From Methylocystis sp. MJC1 (GTDB lineage: Bacteria > Pseudomonadota > Alphaproteobacteria > Rhizobiales > Beijerinckiaceae), in the NCBI RefSeq assembly GCF_026427715.1, contig NZ_CP107558.1, forward strand, positions 1,401,001 to 1,465,000: a DNA stretch of 64,000 bases, read 5' to 3'. The notes under the pieces were generated by a model that was not told the origin of the DNA, did not search any database, and was given only the letters and a program-made list of their open reading frames with translations. Below, one piece after another: positions 49,924 to 58,222 of the stretch. Made by a program: the position numbers and the translations under genes. Numbering within the stretch: the first letter of the stretch is position 1; every line of letters starts with the position of its first letter.

Positions 49924-50856
49924 TCACGGATGCCTGCGCGCGCGCACCCGCAGCTTTCCGACCCTGCGCGGATCAGCGTCGACAATCTCGAATTCGTGAG
50001 TGTCGACCGGAGTGGCGATGATCTCGCCGCGCATAGGCACGCGTCCGGCAAGCCAGGCGACAAGTCCGCCGATGGTCGTCACTTCCGCAGGCGTGTCCTC
50101 CAGCCGGAAATCGACTCCCAGCCGCGCGGTCGCTTCATCGAGATCGGCGCGGGCGTCGACGAGGAAGTCGCCATTGTCGAGTTCCTCGATCTCCGGCGGC
50201 TCGGCGACATCGTGCTCGTCTTCGATGTCGCCGACGATCATTTCCATAATGTCTTCGATGGTGACGAGACCGTCGGTTCCGCCATATTCGTCGATGACCA
50301 GCGCGAGATGGGTGTGAGAAGCCTGCATGCGGACCAGCAGATCGAGCGCCGGCATGGAGCGGGGCACGAAAAGCACGGGCTTGAGCAGATTGGCCTGAAA
50401 GAGCGGCGTGTCGAAGTCGACCTTGGGTGTCGCCGCGCCATCGGAGCTTGCGTGTTTCTCGGCGCAGATCGCAAAGTAATTCACGAAGTCGCGGATGTGG
50501 ACCATGCCGCGCGGATCGTCGAGCGTCTCGACATAAACGGGCAGGCGTGAGTGGCCTGCGTCGCGGAAAACATCCAGAGCCTCGCGAAGCGTCGAATCCT
50601 GTGAGATTGCGACAATATCCGCGCGCGGGATCATGGCGTCCTCGACGCGCAGATCATGCAGGCCGAGCACATTTTTCAGCAGCGCGCGCTCGTGCGGCGT
50701 GACGTCGCCGGCGGTTTCCTCCAGCGCGTCCTCGATGTCCTCGCGCACGGAGGCTGGCGAAAGGCCCAGCAATCCGCGCAGGCGGTCCAAGAGCGTCAGC
50801 CGCGTCTCGTGCCTGCGACTTAAAGGCTCCTCGCCATTTTCAGATCGTATCGACAT
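49924..50856 (-). CDS. CBS-domain CorC/HlyC-family protein
   Basis: The 310-aa protein has two CBS domains (DAMIPRADIVAISQDSTLREALDVF and ALDLLVRMQASHTHLALVIDEYGGTDGLVTIEDIMEMIVGDI) and a C-terminal transporter-associated domain (DFRLEDTPAEVTTIGGLVAWLAGRVP). There are no membrane helices, as in E. coli CorC. The family is tied to metal-ion homeostasis; the hemolysin label is historical. It overlaps ybeY by 17 bp. Confidence 0.93.
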   Translation of the reverse strand: MSIRSENGEEPLSRRHETRLTLLDRLRGLLGLSPASVREDIEDALEETAGDVTPHERALLKNVLGLHDLRVEDAMIPRADIVAISQDSTLREALDVFRDAGHSRLPVYVETLDDPRGMVHIRDFVNYFAICAEKHASSDGAATPKVDFDTPLFQANLLKPVLFVPRSMPALDLLVRMQASHTHLALVIDEYGGTDGLVTIEDIMEMIVGDIEDEHDVAEPPEIEELDNGDFLVDARADLDEATARLGVDFRLEDTPAEVTTIGGLVAWLAGRVPMRGEIIATPVDTHEFEIVDADPRRVGKLRVRARRHP

Positions 50857-51367
50857 GACCTTCGTTCAGTTCGCCCGCTTCATCCTCTTCGCCGGCCGCC
50901 TCGCCGGCGTAGGGGTCGCGCAAGCCCAACCGCGACGCGATCCGTCTTTCGAGGCTTTCCATTTCGTCGGCCTCGGCGGCAGTCTCGTGATCATAACCGA
51001 TCAGATGCAGAAATCCATGGATGACCATATGGGCCGTATGCTCACGCAAAGTTTTATCCTGCTCCTCTGCCTCCCGCGCCACCGTCTCGAAGGCGATGAC
51101 AATGTCGCCCAGGAGCGGACGCGCGGAAAGGGGCCCCGGCGTCGGGAAGGAGAGGACGTTGGTCGGCTTGTCCTTGCCGCGCCATTCGGCGTTGAGCTCC
51201 TGGATTTCAGCGTCGTCGCAAAATGTGACGCTGATCTCACAGCCCTCGGCCAGCCTCGCGCCGCTCTCGGCGAGGCTCGCCTCGACGCAGTCGCGGGTGA
51301 GCGTCTCGAGACCGTCGAAGCTCTCCCAAGCGTCGGCGGAAAGGTTGACGTCTATCTCTATCGTCAT
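50840..51367 (-). CDS. ybeY: Endoribonuclease YbeY
   Basis: YbeY processes the 3' end of 16S rRNA and helps ribosome quality control. The 175-aa protein has the zinc site HGFLHLIGYDHE near residue 130 and NVLSFPTPG with GDIVIAFE before it. The family length is about 155, with a short acidic C-terminal extension here. It overlaps phoH by 4 bp and corC by 17 bp, so the three form one coupled unit. Confidence 0.96.
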   Translation of the reverse strand: MTIEIDVNLSADAWESFDGLETLTRDCVEASLAESGARLAEGCEISVTFCDDAEIQELNAEWRGKDKPTNVLSFPTPGPLSARPLLGDIVIAFETVAREAEEQDKTLREHTAHMVIHGFLHLIGYDHETAAEADEMESLERRIASRLGLRDPYAGEAAGEEDEAGELNEGHVDTI

Positions 51368-52401
51368 ATGTCTCGCGGCTTGTTCTTGGCGCGGGCGGCG
51401 CGGTCATAGGCGCCCACGATCTGGCGCACGAGGTCGTGACGCACCACGTCGCTCTCGGAAAAGCGCACGCGCCCGACGCTGTCGATGTCGGAGAGCAGCG
51501 AAATCGCCTCTGACAATCCCGAGACCTGGCCGGGCGGCAGGTCGGTCTGCGACGGATCGCCCGTGACGATCATGCGCGAGCCCTCGCCGAGGCGGGTGAG
51601 GAACATTTTCATCTGCATGGAGGTGGCGTTCTGCGCCTCGTCGAGGAGGATGCAGGCGCGCGTCAGCGTGCGGCCGCGCATGAAGGCGAGCGGCGCCACC
51701 TCGATAATGCCGGTCTGCATGCCGCGCTCGACCATGCGCGAGTCCATGAAGTCGTGCAGCGCGTCGTAGATCGGGCGGAGGTACGGATCGACCTTCTCGC
51801 GCATGTCGCCGGGGAGAAACCCCAGCCGCTCGCCGGCCTCGACCGCGGGGCGCGAGAGGATGAGCCGCTCGACTGCGCCTTGCTCCATGAGCTGCACGGC
51901 GTGGCCGACGGCGAGCCAGGTTTTGCCGGTGCCGGCCGGGCCCTCGCCGAAGACCAGTTCATAGCGCTTCATGGCGCGCAAATATTGATCCTGCGCGGCG
52001 TTGCGGGCGCGCACCAGGCCGCGTTTGCGGGTGATGAGCTGTTCGAAGGCGCCCCGCGCCGGCTCTGCGTCGGGGAAGAGGCTGCGTTGGCCGGCGGTCT
52101 CTTCGATAGCTCCGTCGACGTCGCCGAGCGCGATGGCCTGCCCCTTGGAGATGCGCTCGTAAAGCGCCTCCAGCACGCGGCGACCGTGCTCGCAGGCCTC
52201 AGCCTTGCCCTTGAGCGTGACGTGATTGCCGTTGGCGAAGGAGGCGATTTTCAGCCGGCGCTCGATCTTGGCGAGATTCTGGTCGTAATGGCCGAAGACG
52301 AGTGAAGCATATTTATTGTTTTCGAAGGCCAGAGTGATTTCCGCATCGGGCTCGGTCATCGTTTCGTCCCGCCGAAGCCGCACGTCGTCGATCGTCGTCA
52401 A
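51364..52401 (-). CDS. PhoH-family ATPase
   Basis: The 345-aa protein has a P-loop in [22 protein letters not shown] and a Walker [21 protein letters not shown], with DPSQTDLP following. N-terminal residues carry the PhoH-specific segment. It works with YbeY and MiaB in rRNA and tRNA quality control in a role not yet clear. The start is TTG at 52401 with GAGGAGG seven bases upstream, overlapping the miaB stop; an ATG at 52359 is the other option. Confidence 0.95.
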   Translation of the reverse strand: MTTIDDVRLRRDETMTEPDAEITLAFENNKYASLVFGHYDQNLAKIERRLKIASFANGNHVTLKGKAEACEHGRRVLEALYERISKGQAIALGDVDGAIEETAGQRSLFPDAEPARGAFEQLITRKRGLVRARNAAQDQYLRAMKRYELVFGEGPAGTGKTWLAVGHAVQLMEQGAVERLILSRPAVEAGERLGFLPGDMREKVDPYLRPIYDALHDFMDSRMVERGMQTGIIEVAPLAFMRGRTLTRACILLDEAQNATSMQMKMFLTRLGEGSRMIVTGDPSQTDLPPGQVSGLSEAISLLSDIDSVGRVRFSESDVVRHDLVRQIVGAYDRAARAKNKPRDI

Positions 52402-53867
52402 GCCTTCGCCTCCTCGCCCTCACCCATAAGCCGGCCCGCCAGCGAATTGGAGCCCGCCGCGACGATCGCGACCCGGCCCACTTCGCCAATCATGTCAGCG
52501 GGGCCGCTGACATGCACAGGCTGCATATAGGGACTTTTGCCAGCGATTTGACCCTCGTGGCGGCCGGGTTTTTCGAACAGCACATCGATCGTTCTACCGA
52601 CCGTCGCAGCGTTGAAAGCCTGACGCTGTTCTTCGAGCAGCGTCTGAAGTGCGGCGAGACGCGCGCGCTTGACTTCTTCGTCGATCTGATCCGCGCGCTC
52701 CGCGCCGGGCGTGCCTGGACGGGGGGAGTATTTGAAGGAGAAACTCGACGCGAAGCCGGCTTCCCGCACGAGCGCCATAGTGGCCTCGAAATCTTCGTCC
52801 GTCTCGCCCGGGAAGCCGACGATGAAGTCGGACGACATCGCCACATCCGGCCGCGCCTTGCGCAGACGGGCGATGATGTCGAGATAGTCGGCAACCGTAT
52901 GCTTGCGGTTCATGGCTTTGAGCACGCGGTCCGAGCCCGACTGCACGGGGAGATGGACAAAGGGCATGAGCTTTGGAATCGCCTCATGCGCATCAATCAA
53001 ATCCTGCGCCATGTCGACAGGATGACTGGTGGTGTAGCGCAGGCGCTCTATCCCCTGCATTTCTGAAAGGTGAGCCAGGAGGCGGGCGAGGCTCCAGTCC
53101 GCGCCCTCTTCATCCGCGCCGCAATAGGCGTTCACATTCTGCCCGATGAGCGTGATCTCGCGCACCCCGGCGTCGACGAGGCGTCTGGTTTCGGCGACGA
53201 TATCCCCAACAGGCCGGGAGACCTCCGCGCCGCGCGTGTAGGGAACCACGCAGAAGGAACAGAATTTGTCACATCCCTCCTGCACCGTGACGAAGGCGGA
53301 GACGCCGCGGGCGCGGATTTGCGCGCGGCTCGGCTGGGGTAGGGCGTCGAACTTGTCTTCGACGGCGAATTCCGTGTCGGTGAGGCGCTGGCCGCCCTTC
53401 GCCTGTTTCAACAGACCGGGCAGGCGGTGGTAGCTCTGCGGGCCGACGACGAGATCAACCGCGCGCTGGCGCCTCAAGACCTCCTCGCCCTCGGCCTGCG
53501 CCACGCAGCCGGCGACGACGATCTTCATCCCGCGGCCAGAGGCCTCGCGTTCGCGCTTTTCGAGCGCCAGTTTGCCGAGCTCGGAGTAGATTTTCTCGGC
53601 CGCTTTCTCGCGGATATGGCAGGTGTTGAGAATGACGAGATCAGCTTCGGCTTCATCCGCGGTCTCGGCATAGCCCTCGCGGCCGAGCAAATCCGCCATG
53701 CGCGTCGCGTCATAGACATTCATCTGGCAGCCGTAGGACTTGACCAGAACCTTGCCGCCCTCCGAGGGCGCCGATTCGGGCGCGGGCGACGGCAGCTCAG
53801 ACGCGTTCTGAACCTGGGTGGAAATCTTGTCTGCTCCTTCGAGAGATCGTGCGACTCTTTCTTGCAA
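52398..53867 (-). CDS. miaB: tRNA-2-methylthio-N6-dimethylallyladenosine synthase MiaB
   Basis: MiaB adds the methylthio group to i6A at position 37 of tRNAs. The 489-aa radical-SAM enzyme has three N-terminal Fe-S cysteines (YGCQMN, LNTCHIR, AGCVAQ), the radical-SAM CxxxCxxC in [15 protein letters not shown] and a C-terminal TRAM domain. The start is TTG at 53867, as no ATG is in place before the first conserved segment; the first ~40 residues are low complexity. It is the first gene of miaB-phoH-ybeY-corC. Confidence 0.95.
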   Translation of the reverse strand: MQERVARSLEGADKISTQVQNASELPSPAPESAPSEGGKVLVKSYGCQMNVYDATRMADLLGREGYAETADEAEADLVILNTCHIREKAAEKIYSELGKLALEKREREASGRGMKIVVAGCVAQAEGEEVLRRQRAVDLVVGPQSYHRLPGLLKQAKGGQRLTDTEFAVEDKFDALPQPSRAQIRARGVSAFVTVQEGCDKFCSFCVVPYTRGAEVSRPVGDIVAETRRLVDAGVREITLIGQNVNAYCGADEEGADWSLARLLAHLSEMQGIERLRYTTSHPVDMAQDLIDAHEAIPKLMPFVHLPVQSGSDRVLKAMNRKHTVADYLDIIARLRKARPDVAMSSDFIVGFPGETDEDFEATMALVREAGFASSFSFKYSPRPGTPGAERADQIDEEVKRARLAALQTLLEEQRQAFNAATVGRTIDVLFEKPGRHEGQIAGKSPYMQPVHVSGPADMIGEVGRVAIVAAGSNSLAGRLMGEGEEAKA

Positions 53868-53938
53868 GTCGCATTATAGGCGTTTTTCCGAGGGCCGCCG
53901 ACTCGAATTATTTCTGGTCCAGTTTGAGAGCGAACGTC

Positions 53939-54184
53939 TCACTCTTCGCCCGCGAACATGCCCTCAATCTCCGAGGCGCCCATAGTATCGAAGTCGTCGG
54001 GGACTGAAATTCTCCCGCCGAGAAAACCGAGCCGCCGAACCTTCTTCTTCTCGGGCGCGTCGAGCGCGGTCACTTTCACCATCGGCTTTCCAGCTTTGGC
54101 GATAACGAAGGGCTCTCCCTTCGCCGCTTCCTCGACGAGGCGTGAAAGCTGCTTTTTGGCCTCTTGGATGTCGACAATACGCAT
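53939..54184 (-). CDS. Orphan Phd/YefM-type antitoxin
   Basis: The 81-aa protein is a type II antitoxin: an N-terminal DNA-binding segment (MRIVDIQEAKKQLSRLVEEAAKGEPFVIAKAGKPMVKV) and a C-terminal toxin-neutralising part (RRLGFLGGRISVPDDFDTMGASEIEGMFAGEE). The partner (usually a PIN-domain VapC) should follow on the same strand. Only 71 bp separate it from miaB, so no toxin is present. It sits between miaB and rimI, where many Rhizobiales have a Fur-type gene. Confidence 0.85.
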   Translation of the reverse strand: MRIVDIQEAKKQLSRLVEEAAKGEPFVIAKAGKPMVKVTALDAPEKKKVRRLGFLGGRISVPDDFDTMGASEIEGMFAGEE

Positions 54185-54257
54185 GGGGTCGAGCCTAGCC
54201 GGCTTGGTTGTATTAGGCTACGGCGGGCGATCAAGGTGAGCCATCTGGCGTTATTAT

Positions 54258-54307
54258 CCCACCCGACCCCGCTTACGCGGGGCCACCCTCCCCGTAAAGG
54301 GGAGGGA
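54258..54307. repeat. Half copy of family-1 repeat
   Basis: It reads cccacccgaccccgcttacg, cggggccaccctccccgtaaaggggaggg, one arm of the composite repeat with a GTAAA loop. It lies between the antitoxin and rimI genes. The other arm is absent. Confidence 0.8.
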
Positions 54308-54329
54308 TAAGCTCATTCCCGGCGCTCTC

Positions 54330-54818
54330 TCACATCTCCAGTCTCAAATTCACCGCTGCGCGCTTTGTCCCGTCGGCACGCAGGTAATAATTCTGCCGCC
54401 GGCCAATCTCCTTGAACCCGAAGCGGTAATAGAGCTTCAGCGCCGCCTCGTTGTCGTCCGCGACTTCCAGAAACACCAGTCGCGCTCCGCCGCGCTCCAG
54501 ATTTTCCAGATGCTTATCGAGGATCCTGCGGCCGAGCCCGACGCTGCGCCGCGCCGGGTCGACGGCGAAGGTCAGCACTTCGGAGTCCGGGGGCAGCAGG
54601 CGCGATAGGATAAAGCCGCCGAGCCTGCTTCTGAGGCCCTCGGTCACGGCGCCGTCGGCGATGACGTTGGGGTCGGTGAGATAGCTCTCGAAGTCGATCT
54701 TGGACCAGCCGAAGGCGAAGGAGGCGCCGTGCAGGGCCTCGCATTCTTCCGCGCGCTCGGCGCCGATGGGCTGAACGACAAAGGTCGGCTTGGCAAAAAA
54801 AGAAGCGATCAGGCTCAT
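54330..54818 (-). CDS. rimI: Ribosomal-protein-alanine N-acetyltransferase RimI
   Basis: The 162-aa GNAT protein has the acetyl-CoA site RRSVGLGRRILDKHLENLERGGA near residue 100 and LEVADDNEAALKLYYRFGFKEIGRRQNYY at the end. RimI acetylates the N-terminus of S18, and proteins next to tsaB usually belong to this family. It lies 9 bp after tsaB. Confidence 0.88.
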   Translation of the reverse strand: MSLIASFFAKPTFVVQPIGAERAEECEALHGASFAFGWSKIDFESYLTDPNVIADGAVTEGLRSRLGGFILSRLLPPDSEVLTFAVDPARRSVGLGRRILDKHLENLERGGARLVFLEVADDNEAALKLYYRFGFKEIGRRQNYYLRADGTKRAAVNLRLEM

Positions 54819-54827
54819 GGGTGGATT

Positions 54828-55643
54828 CTAGGCCTGCGCGGGCGCGGAGGCGAGCTTTTCGGAGGGAGTGATTGTTTGTGCGCTGCTTTCGGGCGCGGTC
54901 TCGGCGAGGGCGGTGGGTGGCGCGACGGCGGCCTCGGCCGGCGCGGGGGGGGGCTCGGGCGCCGGCGCAGCCTCCTGCGGCTTGCCGGCGATCGTTACGT
55001 CGGGCTCCTTGAGGTAGAGCGGCTTCGCGGGCGCGGTTTCCGGCTTGGCGGCGAGGCCGAGGCGAGCGACGAATTCGATGTCGGGCGCGGCCTGTTCGCT
55101 CACGATCTTCACCGCCAGACCGCGCGCGCGGGCTTCCTTGGCGAGAAGCTCGGCCCCGGAGCCGATCAAAAGCAGTGGCCCGTCGCCCAGCGCGCGAAGC
55201 GCCTCATGCGCGCCAGCGCGGCGAGGCGTCAGCAGGGCGCGGCCGTCCGGGCCAAAGGCCGCGACAAAGACCTTGCCATGGCGTGCGTCGATCGCCGCCG
55301 CGATCACGCTGTCGGCTGCGTCGAGAATGAGCGGCGCCGCCAGCGCGGCCAGCGTCGAGACGCCGACCACCTCGGCCTTGCAGGCAAGCGCAATCGCCTG
55401 CCCGGCGGCGAGCCCGATGCGAATGCCAGTGAAGGAGCCGGGCCCCACGGCGACGGCGACGCGGTCGATGGTGGAGAAGCCGCCCTCCACCTTGCCCATG
55501 ACCCGCTCGATGAGCGGCATGATCGCTTCCGCGTGACCGCGCTCCATGGCGATGGTCTCGGAAGCGATAGGCTGCTCCGCGTCGTGGTCGAGCACGCAGG
55601 CTGAAACGGCGGGCAGGGCGGTGTCGATCGCAAGGATTCGCAT
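54828..55643 (-). CDS. tsaB: tRNA threonylcarbamoyladenosine biosynthesis protein TsaB
   Basis: TsaB supports TsaD in making t6A at position 37 of tRNAs. The 271-aa protein begins MRILAIDTALPAVSACVLD and has RVAVAVGPGSFTGIRIGLAAGQAIAL near residue 65, the ASKHA core. The family ends near residue 210-220; here the last ~55 residues are a Pro/Ala/Glu-rich tail (AAPAPEPPPAPAEAAVAPP and so on) with no known role. It starts a unit with rimI. tsaD is not in the window. Confidence 0.92.
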   Translation of the reverse strand: MRILAIDTALPAVSACVLDHDAEQPIASETIAMERGHAEAIMPLIERVMGKVEGGFSTIDRVAVAVGPGSFTGIRIGLAAGQAIALACKAEVVGVSTLAALAAPLILDAADSVIAAAIDARHGKVFVAAFGPDGRALLTPRRAGAHEALRALGDGPLLLIGSGAELLAKEARARGLAVKIVSEQAAPDIEFVARLGLAAKPETAPAKPLYLKEPDVTIAGKPQEAAPAPEPPPAPAEAAVAPPTALAETAPESSAQTITPSEKLASAPAQA

Positions 55644-55706
55644 GAGGGGATTATGACCCTTTTGAGGGCGCGATCAATAAAGAGGCGCGCGAATCCCGCG
55701 CGGGCC

Positions 55707-56267
55707 TTAAGCCGGCTCCACCGCCTTCACCTGCGGCACGAAATGGCGCAGCAGGTTTTCGATGCCGTTTCGCAGCGTCGCGGTCGAGGAGGGGCAGCCC
55801 GAGCAGGCGCCTTTCATGCCGAGATAGACGACACCGTCGCGAAAGCCGCGGAAGACGATGTCGCCGCCGTCGCCGGCCACCGCCGGGCGCACGCGGGTCT
55901 CGATCAGCTCCTTGATGGTCGCCACCGTCTCGGCGTCCGCCGGGTCGTAGAACTCGCCGCCATGGTCGGCCACAGCCGAGCCGCCGTCGGTGAAGAGCGG
56001 CGCGCCGGAGGCGAAATGCTCCATGATCGTGCCGAGGATCGCAGGCTTGAGATGCGCCCAATCGGCCTCGTTCTTGGTGACGGAGACGAAGTCGCCCCCG
56101 TACATCACCGCCTCGACGCCGTCGATCGCGAGCAGCGCCTGCGCCAGCGGCGCGTTGGCGGCCGCCTCGCGCGAACGAAACTCCATGGCGCCCTGGCCAA
56201 GGACATTTTGGCCGGGCAGGAATTTCAGCGTGGCGGGGTTCGGGGTGGCTTCGGTCTGGATGAACAT
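55707..56267 (-). CDS. NifU-like Fe-S scaffold protein (Nfu)
   Basis: The 186-aa protein has an N-terminal Nfu_N domain (MFIQTEATPNPATLKFLPGQ) and a C-terminal NifU domain with the Fe-S-binding pair C155-x2-C158 in KGACSGCPS. It transfers Fe-S clusters to target proteins. The length fits the alphaproteobacterial/mitochondrial NFU1 type. It lies 63 bp upstream of tsaB on the same strand and may be transcribed with it. Confidence 0.95.
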   Translation of the reverse strand: MFIQTEATPNPATLKFLPGQNVLGQGAMEFRSREAAANAPLAQALLAIDGVEAVMYGGDFVSVTKNEADWAHLKPAILGTIMEHFASGAPLFTDGGSAVADHGGEFYDPADAETVATIKELIETRVRPAVAGDGGDIVFRGFRDGVVYLGMKGACSGCPSSTATLRNGIENLLRHFVPQVKAVEPA

Positions 56268-56363
56268 TGCTGGGCTCCTGCGCCCGGTTCAAGGCCGGGG
56301 CTCTGGCGCGGGCTTTAGCACAGTTTGGGCTTGCCGCGATACGGTCGCCTTTTACGTGGGGTT

Positions 56364-56597
56364 TCAGTCCTCTGGCTGGGAGTCCCCGCGCCGCGCGCGC
56401 CAGCGATTGAGGGCGACGACCGACCACACGCCCTCGACGAAACCGAACGGCCAGGCGCCCTGCAGAAAGCCGTAGATCGAGCCGAGCGCGCAGGAGGCAG
56501 AAAAGCCCAGCACGAACCAGTGACTGCGCTCTTCCAGCGCATAAGTGAGCAGCATGGCGCTCACTGCGAAAAGGCCGAAGAGGCTCAGAGCGTCCAT
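56364..56597 (-). CDS. Small two-helix membrane protein, function unknown
   Basis: The 77-aa product has two hydrophobic segments (about residues 3-18 and 28-60) and an acidic/basic C-terminus (RWRARRGDSQPED). A strong AAAGGAGG lies just before the ATG at 56597. Sequence alone gives no function, though the pattern VVALNRWRARR at the end is seen in small conserved membrane proteins of alphaproteobacteria. It is divergent from the next gene. Confidence 0.65.
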   Translation of the reverse strand: MDALSLFGLFAVSAMLLTYALEERSHWFVLGFSASCALGSIYGFLQGAWPFGFVEGVWSVVALNRWRARRGDSQPED

Positions 56598-56675
56598 AGG
56601 CCTCCTTTGGTCCTGCAACGCTGCGCTTTGGCCAAGCATATTGCGTCCGACGCGTAAATCCACCACTCTGCGCGC

Positions 56676-57074
56676 ATGGACGAAGACGCCCTTCTCGCCG
56701 CGGACGCTGCCTACTACCGCGCCTTCGCCGCCCGCGACCTTCCCGCCATGGAGGCGATCTGGGCGGAGGAGGGCGTGAGTTGCGTGCATCCCGGCTGGCC
56801 GGCGCTCGTCGGCCGGACGCCGGTCATCGCCTCCTATCGCGATATTTTCAAAAATCCCACGCAGGACGCCGTGACGGCGCGCGAGGAAAAGGTCTTGATC
56901 GAGGGCTTCGACGGCAGAGTGTTCTGCATCGAGGAGGTCGGCGGCGGGATATTATTGGCCACCAACTGGTTTCGCGCGATCGAGGGCAAATGGCGGCTCC
57001 TGCATCATCAGGCGAGCCCGCTCGCCGTCGCGCCGACCGCGCCGTCACGAGGACCGAAGCCGTCGTTTCATTGA
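56676..57074 (+). CDS. SnoaL/NTF2-like protein
   Basis: The 132-aa product has the NTF2-like core: AYYRAFAARDLPAMEAIWAEEGVSCVHPGW near the start, then VIASYRDIF, and VEEVGGGILLATNWFRAIEGKWRLLHHQASP-like strands at the end. Members of this fold include ketosteroid isomerases and many of unknown role. It is transcribed toward trmJ on the other strand. Confidence 0.85.
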   Translation: MDEDALLAADAAYYRAFAARDLPAMEAIWAEEGVSCVHPGWPALVGRTPVIASYRDIFKNPTQDAVTAREEKVLIEGFDGRVFCIEEVGGGILLATNWFRAIEGKWRLLHHQASPLAVAPTAPSRGPKPSFH

Positions 57075-57093
57075 CGCATAGCTTGGAGGCGAA

Positions 57094-57951
57094 TCAGGGC
57101 TTTTCCCCCTCTGCCTCTTCGAGCTTCTTGCGCCGCCACACCTTCTTGGGATCGCGTCGCGGGCCTTCGACCAGCCGCACCACCAAGCCCCAGAGCGTGC
57201 GCACGTCCTGCTGGGTGAGGCCCATGCGGTGGAACATATTGCGCAGGTTTCGCGACATCACCGGCTTCTTGTCCAATGGACGGAAGAAGCCGCGCTTGTC
57301 GAGCTCCTCTTCGAGGAAATCGAAAAAGGCCAGCGTCATCTCGCGAGTCGCCGGCGGCGAGCGCTCCTCGACCTCGTAAGGCAAAGCGTCACCATAGGCG
57401 GCGCGGAACCATTCGTAGCCGACGAGCAACACCGATTGCGCAAGATTGAGCGAAGCGTAGGCGGGGTTGACCGGGAAGGTCAGTATGGCGTCAGCGAGCG
57501 CCACATCGTCATTGTCGAGCCCCGTGCGCTCGGGGCCGAAGAGCACGCCATGTTTCTCTCCGGCCGCGACGCGCGCGGCCGTATCGGCGAGGGCTTTACC
57601 GGGTGGGAGCACCGGCTTCATCTGCCCGCGTCCGCGCGCGGTAGCGGCATAAACAAAATTGAGGTCGGCGATCGCCTCGCGGGTCGAGTCGTAGAGCTTG
57701 GCGCTTTCGAGCAGATGGGTGGCGCCGGCGGCGGCGGCGTAGGCGCCCTTGCGATAGGCGCCGGTGCGCGGCCAGCCCTCGCGGGGCGACACCAGGCGCA
57801 GATCCGAGAGGCCGAAATTGGCCATGGCGCGGGCGCACATGCCAATGTTCACGGCAAGCTGCGGGCGCACCAATATAATGGCCGGCCCGCCCGTCAGCGC
57901 CGGCTTGCTATGATCCGTCCCCGCTCCAACCAATTCCCGTTCCTCTTGCAA
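57094..57951 (-). CDS. trmJ: tRNA/rRNA methyltransferase TrmJ (SpoU family)
   Basis: The 285-aa protein has the SPOUT core: IILVRPQLAVNIGMCARAMANFG, then FVYAATARGRGQ, VLFGPERTGLDNDDVALADAILTFPVNPAYASLNLAQSV, the signature of TrmJ (2'-O-methylation of position 32). The C-terminal helical part ends with a basic stretch. The start is TTG at 57951 or TTG at 57933 (the latter with AGAGG eight bases upstream); there is no ATG before the conserved part. Confidence 0.88.
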   Translation of the reverse strand: MQEERELVGAGTDHSKPALTGGPAIILVRPQLAVNIGMCARAMANFGLSDLRLVSPREGWPRTGAYRKGAYAAAAGATHLLESAKLYDSTREAIADLNFVYAATARGRGQMKPVLPPGKALADTAARVAAGEKHGVLFGPERTGLDNDDVALADAILTFPVNPAYASLNLAQSVLLVGYEWFRAAYGDALPYEVEERSPPATREMTLAFFDFLEEELDKRGFFRPLDKKPVMSRNLRNMFHRMGLTQQDVRTLWGLVVRLVEGPRRDPKKVWRRKKLEEAEGEKP

Positions 57952-58222
57952 AGAAACCGCTAATTAGGCGGAAGCGGCGCGCGGGGGAAGGGGTCACATC
58001 ACGGGGCCGCTGACGAGACCCCTTCGGGGCCTATCGCGCGGCGCCCCAGCCGATCTTTCTCAACTGTCGTGTCTCTCGTGCGTCACGATGCAAGCCGTCT
58101 GGCGAAGGGCAATGCAGAAGCGCAGCTGCCGACCGCGACAGAGGGGACGGTGCTAACGGGCGGCTAGTAGCACGGAAAACGCCGCGACCTTGACAACTTT
58201 ACTGTAAACGAGGCCGCCGCCG

